This document shows positions 10,001-16,281 of a stretch of 64,000 nucleotides of DNA, in pieces. A program made the position numbers and the translations under genes. Below the pieces are notes generated by a model. The model made no database searches. It worked only from the letters and a program-made list of their open reading frames with translations, and was not told where the DNA came from. The stretch lies in the NCBI GenBank assembly GCA_002304785.1, contig DBMG01000013.1, positions 17,486-81,485 on the forward strand, given 5' to 3'. Each line of letters begins with the position of its first letter. Position 1 is the first letter of the stretch. Source of the DNA: Candidatus Accumulibacter sp. UBA704. Lineage in GTDB: Bacteria > Pseudomonadota > Gammaproteobacteria > Burkholderiales > Rhodocyclaceae.

Positions 10001-10344
10001 GATTCGACGACGTCGAATTCCGGCGAGTGCTCCCGGTCGCCGAACGCTTGCTGGGAGCGGGGCATCTGCGGCGCTTCTTTGATCCTGGACAATTCCGGCG
10101 CGCCTGGAACGAGGCGGAACTGACCGATGGTTCGGGGGCGCTATTGCGCATCGACCGGCTGGTTGAATTCGACGACGGCGTGTGGGTCCTCGATTACAAG
10201 AGTTCCGGTCTTGACACCTCGCGGCTCGATGACTATCGGCAGCAGGTGGCCGGTTACCGCCGGGCGGTGGCGCAGGTGTTCCCGGGACGCAGCGTGCGTG
10301 GCGCGCTGATCTTTGCTGATACGACGCTGGTCGAAGTGGCCTAG
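7057..10344 (+). CDS. AddA-like UvrD-family helicase-nuclease subunit
   Basis: 1095-residue superfamily 1 helicase fused to a nuclease, partner of the upstream AddB-like protein. Seen in order: Walker A (AGSGKT, near residue 26), motif Ia (ITFTRKAA), Walker B/motif II (LLDEFQDT), motif III (GDPKQSIYRFR), late helicase motifs (TIHGAKGLE, LLYVAITRAR) and a C-terminal PD-(D/E)XK nuclease (RIDRLVE, LDYKSS, QQVAGY). Nucleases on both subunits fit AddAB rather than RecBCD. I chose GTG 7057: it overlaps the upstream stop (GTGA) and has GGAAAG 8 bases before it. GTG 7039 and ATG 7072 are alternatives. Confidence 0.92.
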   Translation: MSLSSMIQKALDPSLCVVVEACAGSGKTWLLASRVVRLLLAGVAPGEILAITFTRKAAREIEERVVDWLRLLATADEAQVATFLRERGVEPNEQATRLARGLYERVLAAQPGLTVNTFHGWFLQLVDAAPLSANLAGATLVDSDSRLFDELWQSFAAELAKAPEAELTRSFVGLLSEAGLDSTRRLIRRAFDRRSEWLAFGGKPSQVEEKVVAGLSGLLGAGRPGDALSRFFAGDWAPEFQAYLGFLEMSELKGDLQAAAVLRAVLPGSSMHRDDERIFEELRSVLLTKDNTLRARKPGNALDKRFTPAGAARFLDLHARLGERVLTCLERQVAERILLFNRQACAVFAAFLDHVEAFKQARRQIDFVDAEWKVLQLLRDEETAAFLQVRLDARYKHVLLDEFQDTNPLQWQILRAWFDAYSDAARPGVFLVGDPKQSIYRFRRAEPRLFGVAADFLAREFGAVRCEQDATRRNARPITDVVNALFLGVPEFAPFREQCSLAGTLPGRVELLPLIGQTEVEKTPEREGLRDPLIEPDVEPEDLRRRHEAEALAARINEIVGRGGVAWQVDDKGSDGRSVQRPARYGDFMLLVRSRTHLACYERALSAAGIPFDAGSRGGLLAALEVRDMVALLECLVTPVDDLKLAQALRSPVFACSDEELMALARRDEDSWWERLTALAESGDAPPRMMRAASLLVEWLSDAGRLPAHDLLDRIFHQGEVLARYRSAVPTAMAAGVDANLRALLLLALDLDGGRYPSLPRFIDELRDLRDAESSDAPDEGEIESQHADAGRVRILTIHGAKGLEAPIVWLLGANESPRGGEAWDVIVDWPPDDAAPCHFSFYGRQADRGAARQPMFEAETAAAWREELNLLYVAITRARQVFIASGTENSKGKDGTPHRLLAAALEKLGSSAAHGDALPLTDAGMPETPVPLHGSVSASLPATGERRLPPEAAERFGILLHAMLEKRSEGERDDGWWTALGFDDVEFRRVLPVAERLLGAGHLRRFFDPGQFRRAWNEAELTDGSGALLRIDRLVEFDDGVWVLDYKSSGLDTSRLDDYRQQVAGYRRAVAQVFPGRSVRGALIFADTTLVEVA

Positions 10345-10431
10345 GGGCGGGGCTCGGCGCGGTGTGTTGAACCCGATAATCGAAGGGTGATCAAGGCAAG
10401 GTGGCTCCTCGCCGTGAACCATCTCCTGGCG

Positions 10432-11229
10432 TCAATGTGAATGGGCATTGCCGAATGCGACGACGGCGATGCCGGCAATCAGCAGGATGGTGTGCCAGCC
10501 GATCGACCTTGTTTCACGTTTCAGGCGGGGCATCAGGTCGGCGATGGAGACATAAATGAAACTCGATGCGGCGATGGTTATGATGATCGGAATCCAGTCG
10601 CGCGCGTTATCGAGCGTGTAGTAACCGGCCAGTCCTCCGAAGATTGCGGTCAGGCTGGAAACGAGGTTCCAGAACAGCGCTCGCGAGCGTTTCCAGCCGG
10701 CGGAAAGGAGTACGGCAAAGTCACCGGCTTCCTGCGGGACTTCGTGCGCGATGATGGCCAGCGTCGTGCTCCAGCCGAGCGCCGGGTCGGCCAGGAAGGC
10801 GGCGGCGATGAGCAAGCCGTCGGTGAAATTATGGAAGCCGTCGCCGACCAGGATGGCAAGGGTTCCTTCGTGTGCCGAATGGTGATGGCTGTGCGTATGG
10901 TCCTCGCATTGATGTTCTCCGGCATGCGCATCGCTTTCGCCCGTCTCGTGATGAGCGTGACGCCACAGGGCGATTTTTTCCAGAGTGAAGAAACACAGGA
11001 TGCCGCCGAGCAGGATGGGAAACGCCTCGTCCGGAGGCAGTCCTTGCTCCAGTGCCTCGGGAAGCAGGTGCAGCAAGGCCATGGACAGGAGTAGTCCAGT
11101 CGAGAAACTGATGGTCAGAGTGATCCACTTGCGCGGCAGGCCGAACATGATCAGCGCGGCGGCACCGATGCTGAGTGCGCCGCCGAGCAGGCAGGCGCAG
11201 ATTATTTGGGCGAGGAGCGGAGTTGGCAT
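10432..11229 (-). CDS. ZIP-family divalent metal transporter
   Basis: 265-residue inner-membrane metal importer, probably for zinc. About eight membrane helices are visible with a long His-rich cytoplasmic loop between TM3 and TM4 (~90-120). The two metal-site helices are present: DGFHNFTDG in TM4 and AHEVPQEAGD in TM5. I chose ATG 11229 (MPTPLLAQ), which sits just before TM1. An in-frame upstream ATG at 11268 would lie within the predicted promoter. Upstream is a perfect dyad that looks like a zinc-responsive operator. It converges on the helicase gene. The substrate is inferred. Confidence 0.9.
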   Translation of the reverse strand: MPTPLLAQIICACLLGGALSIGAAALIMFGLPRKWITLTISFSTGLLLSMALLHLLPEALEQGLPPDEAFPILLGGILCFFTLEKIALWRHAHHETGESDAHAGEHQCEDHTHSHHHSAHEGTLAILVGDGFHNFTDGLLIAAAFLADPALGWSTTLAIIAHEVPQEAGDFAVLLSAGWKRSRALFWNLVSSLTAIFGGLAGYYTLDNARDWIPIIITIAASSFIYVSIADLMPRLKRETRSIGWHTILLIAGIAVVAFGNAHSH

Positions 11230-11258
11230 GGGAAGAGGAGCGTAGCAGGCAGTGCGCC

Positions 11259-11287
11259 ATTCAAACACAGTGAGTTCTCAAATGCAA
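11259..11287 (-). promoter_or_regulatory. Candidate sigma-70 promoter of the ZIP transporter
   Basis: Reading leftward: -35 TTGCAT (11287-11282), 17-bp spacer, -10 TTGAAT (11264-11259). The -10 matches TATAAT at 4 of 6 positions. It would start transcription about 23 bases before ATG 11229. The -35 lies inside the dyad at 11273-11307, so a repressor bound there would block it. Confidence 0.45.
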
Positions 11288-11307
11288 CAACGTTGCATTT
11301 GAGAACT
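11273..11307. promoter_or_regulatory. Perfect 16-bp inverted repeat, candidate Zur-type operator
   Basis: Arms AGTTCTCAAATGCAAC and GTTGCATTTGAGAACT are exact reverse complements around the 3-base centre AAC. The core AAATG...CATTT with a central spacer resembles the proteobacterial Zur box pattern (AAATGTTAT-N-ATAACATTT). It sits 44 bases before the ZIP transporter start, over its predicted -35. A hairpin-forming role in the leader of crcB (start 11481) is the alternative, since a short T-rich run follows on the plus strand. Confidence 0.6.
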
Positions 11308-11480
11308 GTTGTTTTTTGCAAGGAATTGTCGTCGCGCCGCTTTGAGGCGAATGCGGTGGTGATATATTCGTGGGAAATCTGATGAATGCGCTGTCCGGGA
11401 GGGGCTTCCGAGTGGCATTTGAATGGTCGCGCGGGAAAACGTTCCCGGCCGGAAAATGAATCTGCTTTTGGGTTGAATCT

Positions 11481-11870
11481 ATGTGGAAATCGATCGTGGC
11501 GATTGCCGTCGGCGCTGGGCTCGGTGCGGTCCTGCGCTGGCAACTGGGAACACGGCTCAATGGTTTGTTCCCGACCATTCCGCCGGGTACGCTGGTGGCC
11601 AACCTGGTCGGGGCGTATGTCATCGGACTGGCCATCGCTTTCTTTGCCACGTCTCCGGCTATCTCGCCCGAATGGCGTTTACTGATCATCACCGGGTTTT
11701 GCGGTGGGCTGACGACGTTCTCGACCTTCTCGGCGGAAGTCACGACGCTGCTGCAACAAGGGCAGTTTCTCTGGGCGTGCGGCGCGGTTGCCGGCCATGT
11801 CGTCGGCTCGGTGCTCATGACGCTCGCTGGCATGGGGACTGTTTACGGGCTGAAGAACGTTCTGCAATAA
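11481..11870 (+). CDS. crcB: Fluoride ion exporter CrcB/Fluc
   Basis: 129-residue, four-helix membrane protein that forms the dual-topology fluoride channel. Family marks are an early G-A-x-L-R-W (GAVLRW), [11 protein letters not shown] with the conserved Asn, and [13 protein letters not shown], which carries the phenylalanines and the sodium-site turn. Length is typical. No clear ribosome-binding site precedes the ATG. A DUF190 gene follows 15 bases after the stop, a frequent pairing. I found no convincing fluoride riboswitch upstream. Confidence 0.95.
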   Translation: MWKSIVAIAVGAGLGAVLRWQLGTRLNGLFPTIPPGTLVANLVGAYVIGLAIAFFATSPAISPEWRLLIITGFCGGLTTFSTFSAEVTTLLQQGQFLWACGAVAGHVVGSVLMTLAGMGTVYGLKNVLQ

Positions 11871-11885
11871 AGCGTGGAGGATGGC

Positions 11886-12233
11886 ATGGAAGGCACGTTT
11901 CTGAGGTTTTATGTCGAGGAAGGAGAGCGTCATCACGGCGTGCTGCTCTGGGAATGGCTTCTCGAGAAAGCGTGCGAGCTCGGCGTGCGTGGCGGCTCGG
12001 CGTTCCGTGCCATCGGAGGCTTCGGTCGGCATCACATGTTGCACGAGAACCGGTTCTTCGAACTGGCTGGCAGCGTGGTTGTCGAGGTGGAGTTCATCGT
12101 CGACGAAGCGGAAGCAACGCGATTGCTGGAGATCGTGCGGGCAGAGAATCTGCGCGTCTTTTACGCCCGTATTCCGGCGAGGTTCGGAGTCATTAATCCC
12201 GACAGCGACGATCCGCGCGAAACTGCCTTCTGA
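11886..12233 (+). CDS. DUF190 family protein, CrcB partner
   Basis: 115-residue soluble protein of the DUF190 family, whose fold resembles PII signalling proteins. Recognisable pieces are the opening strand FLRFYVEE and RGGSAFRAIGGFG. The start ATG 11886 follows GGAGG by 5 bases; a GTG four codons earlier overlaps that ribosome-binding site. It lies 15 bases after crcB and is surely co-transcribed. DUF190 genes often neighbour crcB, which suggests a role in fluoride resistance, but the mechanism is unknown. Confidence 0.88.
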   Translation: MEGTFLRFYVEEGERHHGVLLWEWLLEKACELGVRGGSAFRAIGGFGRHHMLHENRFFELAGSVVVEVEFIVDEAEATRLLEIVRAENLRVFYARIPARFGVINPDSDDPRETAF

Positions 12234-12289
12234 TCGCCGGATAAAATGCCTTTTGCATGCCGTGTCCGGGTAGCCATTCCGGCGACGGA

Positions 12290-12315
12290 TTGACGTTCCA
12301 TTTCCGTTGTATAAT
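12290..12315 (+). promoter_or_regulatory. Probable promoter of eno
   Basis: A perfect TATAAT (12310-12315) is preceded by TTGACG (12290-12295). The spacer is only 14 bp instead of 16-18, so the -35 may be a different or weaker element. It lies 56 bases before the enolase ATG, with no other gene between. Confidence 0.5.
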
Positions 12316-12370
12316 CACAGCTTTGTGTTTATTGCCGTACTTTGTTCAACTTCTGTAATGGAATCCAAAA

Positions 12371-12583
12371 ATGGCCACTGTCGCTAAAGCTGCAACATCC
12401 AAGAAAGCTGTTCCTGCCAAGAAGGCTGCTCCTGTCAAGAAAGCCGCTACCGCCGCCAAGGCAGCCCCCGCCAAGAAAGTGGCTCCTGCCGCCAAGGCCG
12501 CTCCGGCCAAGAAGGTTGCCGCTGTCAAGAAGCCTGTTGCCGTGAAGAAGCCGGCCGTTGCCGTCAAGCCTGCGGCCGCTCCG
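12371..12583 (+). repeat. Degenerate repeats encoding the Lys/Ala/Pro tail of enolase
   Basis: Imperfect tandem repeats built on AAGAAAGCTGCTCCTGCC-like units encode AAPAKK/VKK blocks. The repeats are out of exact register, so this is a low-complexity coding minisatellite that may vary in length between strains. Confidence 0.75.
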
Positions 12584-13891
12584 TTCGTCAAGATCAGCAA
12601 GGTCGTCGGCCGCCAGATCCTCGATTCGCGCGGCAATCCGACCGTCGAAGTCGACATCCTTCTCGACAATGGTTTCCTTGCGCGTGCCGCTGTTCCGTCC
12701 GGTGCTTCCACGGGCGAGTTCGAAGCCTGCGAACTGCGCGATGGCAATAAGAAGGTGTACCTCGGCAAGGGCGTACTCAAGGCGGTTGAAGCGGTCAACG
12801 GCCCGATCGCCAAGCTGCTCAAGGGCAAGAACCCGCTCAACCAACGCGAACTCGACCAGGCGATGATCGCTCTCGACGGCACCTCCAACAAGTCGAAGCT
12901 TGGCGCCAACGCACTGCTCGGCGCGTCGATGGCGATCACCGTCGCCGCCGCCAACGTCAGCAAGATGCCGTTGTGGAAGTACATCGGCAAACTGCACAAG
13001 AACAAGGAATTCGTGTTGCCGACCCCGATGGCCAACATCATCAACGGCGGAAAGCATGCCGACAACCTGATCGACTTCCAGGAATTCATGATCATGCCGG
13101 TCGGCGCCAAGACCTTCTCGGAAGGCCTGCGCTGGACCACCGAGATCTTCCATGCCTTGAAGAGCATCCTGAAGAAGGGTGGCCACGTCACCGCGGTCGG
13201 CGACGAGGGCGGCTTCGCGCCGAACCTGTCCAACGACGAAGCGCTGGAAGTCATCATGCAGGCCATCGCCGCGGCCGGCTACAAGCCCGGCAAGCAGATC
13301 GCCATTGCGCTCGACTGCGCATCGTCAGAACTGTTCGACGAAGGCAAGCGCGAAGGCTACAAGTTCTGGAAGTCGAACCCCGAGAAGCTGTTTACCGCCG
13401 AAGAAATGATCGCCAAGTACGAAGAGTGGTGCAAGAAGTACCCGATCGTTTCGATCGAGGACGGTCTCGACCAGAACGACTGGGAAGGCTACGTCAAGCT
13501 GACCAAGGCGCTCGGCAAGAAAGTCCAGATTGTTGGCGACGACTTCTTCGTTACCAACCCGACACGCCTGAAGAAGGGTATCGACATGGCGGCTGCCAAT
13601 TCGATCCTGATCAAGGTCAACCAGATCGGTACCGTGACGGAAACTCTGGATGCCATCAAGATGGCCCAGCAAGCGGGTTACGGGGTGATTTCCTCGCACC
13701 GTTCCGGCGAAACCGAAGACTCGTTCATCGCCGACCTCGCCGTTGGCACGGGCGCTGGTCAGATCAAGACCGGCTCGATCTCCCGTACCGACCGCATCTG
13801 CAAGTACAACCAGCTGATCCGCATCGAGGAGCAACTCGGTGCCAAGGCCGTCTTCAAAGGTCTGAAGTCGATCAAGGGCGCTGGCTTCTGA
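12371..13891 (+). CDS. eno: Enolase with Lys/Ala/Pro-rich N-terminal tail
   Basis: Glycolytic enzyme interconverting 2-phosphoglycerate and phosphoenolpyruvate. The core starts near residue 72 ([19 protein letters not shown]) and is ~435 residues, the normal enolase size. Metal ligands are in ALDCASS, SIEDGLD and VGDDFF; the catalytic Lys is in [19 protein letters not shown] is intact. Before it are 71 extra residues with 18 lysines in AAPAKK/VKK repeats, like histone H1-type tails. ATG 12371 is the only ATG upstream of the core, and no start codon lies at the core boundary. The gene stands alone between its own promoter and terminator, not beside pyrG as is frequent in proteobacteria. Confidence 0.96.
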   Translation: MATVAKAATSKKAVPAKKAAPVKKAATAAKAAPAKKVAPAAKAAPAKKVAAVKKPVAVKKPAVAVKPAAAPFVKISKVVGRQILDSRGNPTVEVDILLDNGFLARAAVPSGASTGEFEACELRDGNKKVYLGKGVLKAVEAVNGPIAKLLKGKNPLNQRELDQAMIALDGTSNKSKLGANALLGASMAITVAAANVSKMPLWKYIGKLHKNKEFVLPTPMANIINGGKHADNLIDFQEFMIMPVGAKTFSEGLRWTTEIFHALKSILKKGGHVTAVGDEGGFAPNLSNDEALEVIMQAIAAAGYKPGKQIAIALDCASSELFDEGKREGYKFWKSNPEKLFTAEEMIAKYEEWCKKYPIVSIEDGLDQNDWEGYVKLTKALGKKVQIVGDDFFVTNPTRLKKGIDMAAANSILIKVNQIGTVTETLDAIKMAQQAGYGVISSHRSGETEDSFIADLAVGTGAGQIKTGSISRTDRICKYNQLIRIEEQLGAKAVFKGLKSIKGAGF

Positions 13892-13916
13892 TAGCAGATC
13901 GTCAGTAGAAAGACAG

Positions 13917-13946
13917 AAGGGGCATCGTTTCGGATGCCCCTTTTTT
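13917..13946 (+). terminator. Rho-independent terminator of eno
   Basis: Ten-base-pair hairpin: core arms GGGGCATC and GATGCCCC around a GTTTCG loop, extended by A-T pairs, followed by six T residues. It ends against the stop codon of the convergent dehydrogenase gene and could serve both directions. Confidence 0.92.
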
Positions 13947-14829
13947 ACGTCCGCCGCTTGTCGAGTTCGGGGTCAAGCAGGACGCTGACATAGCGTTCGC
14001 CGAGTCCGGCATCGACTGCCTGCTTGAAGATGTCGCGGATGTCATGGGCTAGCTGGCTCGGGCCGCGCGATGATTCGTCGGTCATTTCGCAGAAGTAGCT
14101 GTAGTCCTTCAATGCATTGCGCAGCGAGAAGCGGCTTCCGTCATAGTTTCCGTCGAGTGCCGGCTTGACCATCTTCTCCAGCGTTCCGGAACGGGCGGCG
14201 CCCGCTTCCATGACCGAATAGAGGGCCTTCCAGTCGACGCCGTTGTCGCGCGCGCGGCGATAGGCTTCGGCGAGCAGCGCGCCGGTTCCCTGCGTGACGA
14301 AGTTGTTCAGCAGCTTCGCCTGGTGCCCGGTTCCGATTCCTCCGATCCGATGTACAACCTTCGAGTAGCAAGCGACGATTCTTCTGACCGCGTCGAAATC
14401 CTGGTCCTTGCAGCCGACCAGCGAACCGAGTTGTCCTGCGGCGGATTCGTTGGGTCCGCCCGTTACCGGGGCGTCGGCATAACGGATGCCCCGGTCTTCC
14501 AGCCAGGCGGCGACCTGTCGCGTGACTTTCGGGTTGGACGTGGTGGCATCGATCACCAGCTGGCCTGTGCGAAGTCCAGGCAACAGCCCTTCCAGCACAC
14601 TGCGTACCGTATCGGCGTTGCTGACGCACAAGACGATGACGTCACTGTTTTCGGCGAGATGCGGCAAAGAGTCTGTTTCTCGCGCTCCCGACGCGACAAG
14701 GTGGTCCACGCCGTCGCGATTGCGATGCACAAACACGGTGAGCGGATGCCCTGTCTTGAGCAAATGGGCAGCCATTCCGCGTCCCATCAGGCCGGCACCG
14801 ATGAAACCAATCCTCTCTAATTCAGGCAT
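13945..14829 (-). CDS. NAD(P)-dependent beta-hydroxyacid dehydrogenase
   Basis: 294-residue cytosolic oxidoreductase of the 3-hydroxyisobutyrate dehydrogenase/tartronate semialdehyde reductase family. The Rossmann start is GFIGAGLMGRGMA, the substrate loop is DAPVTGGPN, and the catalytic Lys and downstream Asn are in GTGHQAKLLNN. ATG 14829 is preferred: GGAGAA lies 6 bases upstream and the protein opens directly on the Rossmann strand. Upstream in-frame starts would add ~28 unlikely residues. It stands alone, converging on eno. The exact hydroxyacid cannot be told from sequence. Confidence 0.88.
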   Translation of the reverse strand: MPELERIGFIGAGLMGRGMAAHLLKTGHPLTVFVHRNRDGVDHLVASGARETDSLPHLAENSDVIVLCVSNADTVRSVLEGLLPGLRTGQLVIDATTSNPKVTRQVAAWLEDRGIRYADAPVTGGPNESAAGQLGSLVGCKDQDFDAVRRIVACYSKVVHRIGGIGTGHQAKLLNNFVTQGTGALLAEAYRRARDNGVDWKALYSVMEAGAARSGTLEKMVKPALDGNYDGSRFSLRNALKDYSYFCEMTDESSRGPSQLAHDIRDIFKQAVDAGLGERYVSVLLDPELDKRRT

Positions 14830-14987
14830 TTCTGTTCTCCTTGTCCCAGATGTCGCATTGTGCCGGATCGTAACACGCGCAATGGCAGGGGGCAGCCAGC
14901 GGACCTTGCGCATGAGCCCTTGCTGGCCGATACTTTCCTCATCTTCAAGCGCTTGCGGAACGCATCGTTCCTGACCCGGAGTTGATC

Positions 14988-15692
14988 ATGAGGCCGTCTA
15001 TGTCGAAACTGTTCGCCATTCTTGTCCTTGTGGCTACTGGCGCAACCGTGTCGGCTCAGGGCGTGTACGTGACGCCGGGTGCCAGCGGCCCGGTGTTTTC
15101 CGACAAGCCGCAGGCCGGTTCGAAGGAAGTGACGCTGAAACCGCTGAATGTCATTCCGCCCCCGCCCGAGACTTCTACGGGGGCAAAGGCTGCGCCGGAC
15201 CAGAGAAACGCCCGGCACGAGCAGAATTCGGTTACCTCGGCCTACCGCAGCCTCACGATCGTTTCGCCGGAAAACAATGGCAGCGTGGCTGGCGATTCGA
15301 ACGTCTTCGAGGTCCGGCTGGCAGTTGATCCCCCCTTGTTGCTGGGCGACGGCCATGCCTTCGTGGTGCGCATCAACGGTCGTTTCGTCGAGCGCCGTTT
15401 TACCAGTACGGAATTCATTATTCCTCCGGAATTCTGGGTGGACGGCTATGTGCCGTCCAATCAGAGCATGCAGATTGACGCCAGTATCGTCGATGGCGTG
15501 GGTCAGGTCCTGATGCGCTCAACGCCAGTGGTCTTTCATACGCGCCAGCTTATTGGCCAGCCGGGATACTCGCCGGGCTATCCTGGATATTATCCACCGC
15601 CTGTACGTCCGCCAAGGCCGGCCAGACTGCCAAGCCGACCGAATCCGCAGGAGAGAGCCCTTGAAGTGCCGGCGCCTGTCAATAAGAAGTGA
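14988..15692 (+). CDS. Exported protein of unknown function
   Basis: 234 residues with a signal peptide (cleavage likely after VSA, near residue 23). The N-terminal YVTPGASGPVFSDKPQ segment resembles short DUF4124-like domains found in periplasmic proteins of beta- and gammaproteobacteria. A central beta-rich part (~85-175) follows, then a Pro/Tyr/Gly-rich C-terminus (PGYSPGYPGYYPPP) that is probably disordered. ATG 14988 has CGGAG 6 bases upstream; ATG 15000 is the alternative. It is flanked by convergent and divergent neighbours, so the context gives no function. Confidence 0.65.
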   Translation: MRPSMSKLFAILVLVATGATVSAQGVYVTPGASGPVFSDKPQAGSKEVTLKPLNVIPPPPETSTGAKAAPDQRNARHEQNSVTSAYRSLTIVSPENNGSVAGDSNVFEVRLAVDPPLLLGDGHAFVVRINGRFVERRFTSTEFIIPPEFWVDGYVPSNQSMQIDASIVDGVGQVLMRSTPVVFHTRQLIGQPGYSPGYPGYYPPPVRPPRPARLPSRPNPQERALEVPAPVNKK

Positions 15693-15716
15693 TCGACACG
15701 TTTCGTCAGCAATCGG

Positions 15717-16277
15717 CTACGAAAAGCCTGGCAGCCAACCGGTCTGGTAGTGGCGTGTTACCGGTTCGAGCGTTCCTTGGAACAGTGCTTCGATTACCGG
15801 GGTTTCCCGCCACGGCTCGTCCATGAAGAGCAGCCCGATTTCTTCGACCAGCCTGCCTTTCCAGTAGTGGCTGGAAACCTCGTCGAGCGTCGACAGATTG
15901 AGACTGTGCGGCAGGCGCAAATAGTCTAGCCAGCTGGAGTCATGGAACGAGACGACATAGGTGCCCTTGCTGCGTGCGGGAACCAGATGTTTGCCGAATA
16001 CACGGGCCGGATGCTTGGCACGGAAGTTCTCGGCGTCGATGCGCGTGGCGAAGAGCAGGAGCGCGTGCAGGCGGCTTGGGAAATCCTGGAAAAGGCGTTG
16101 CCGGTAATACTCCAGATGGTACTCGGCGAAATAGTTCTGCACGGTGGTGAAATGGTCCTCTGGCAGCGACAGGCCGAACGGGTTTGTGCAGAGCACGTCC
16201 CAGCCGGGGATTTCGGCGTCCGGATCAAGCCAGGCGTAGAGTTCCAGGGGGGCGGAGTCTTTGATCAGGTGGTCCAT
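15717..16277 (-). CDS. Unrecognised protein encoded behind the FeoB-like gene
   Basis: 186-residue soluble protein with no signal peptide or membrane helix. I do not recognise the family. Visible pieces are LYAWLDPDAEIPGWDVLCTN at the start, SRLHALLLFATRIDAENF and SFHDSSWLDYLRLP in the middle, and an aromatic C-terminus. The start is uncertain: ATG 16277 lies 4 bases beyond the FeoB stop, while GTG 16295 would overlap it by 14 bases; neither has a good ribosome-binding site. Tight spacing indicates one operon with the transporter and a possible accessory role. Confidence 0.6.
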   Translation of the reverse strand: MDHLIKDSAPLELYAWLDPDAEIPGWDVLCTNPFGLSLPEDHFTTVQNYFAEYHLEYYRQRLFQDFPSRLHALLLFATRIDAENFRAKHPARVFGKHLVPARSKGTYVVSFHDSSWLDYLRLPHSLNLSTLDEVSSHYWKGRLVEEIGLLFMDEPWRETPVIEALFQGTLEPVTRHYQTGWLPGFS

Positions 16278-16281
16278 GGCG

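Noticed and set aside
9067..10092. Antisense open frame over the helicase gene
   Set aside because: The plus strand shows continuous helicase and nuclease motifs across this span.
11308..11480. Fluoride riboswitch before crcB
   Set aside because: A CTGATGA string occurs near 11379, but the paired elements of the crcB motif are not present.
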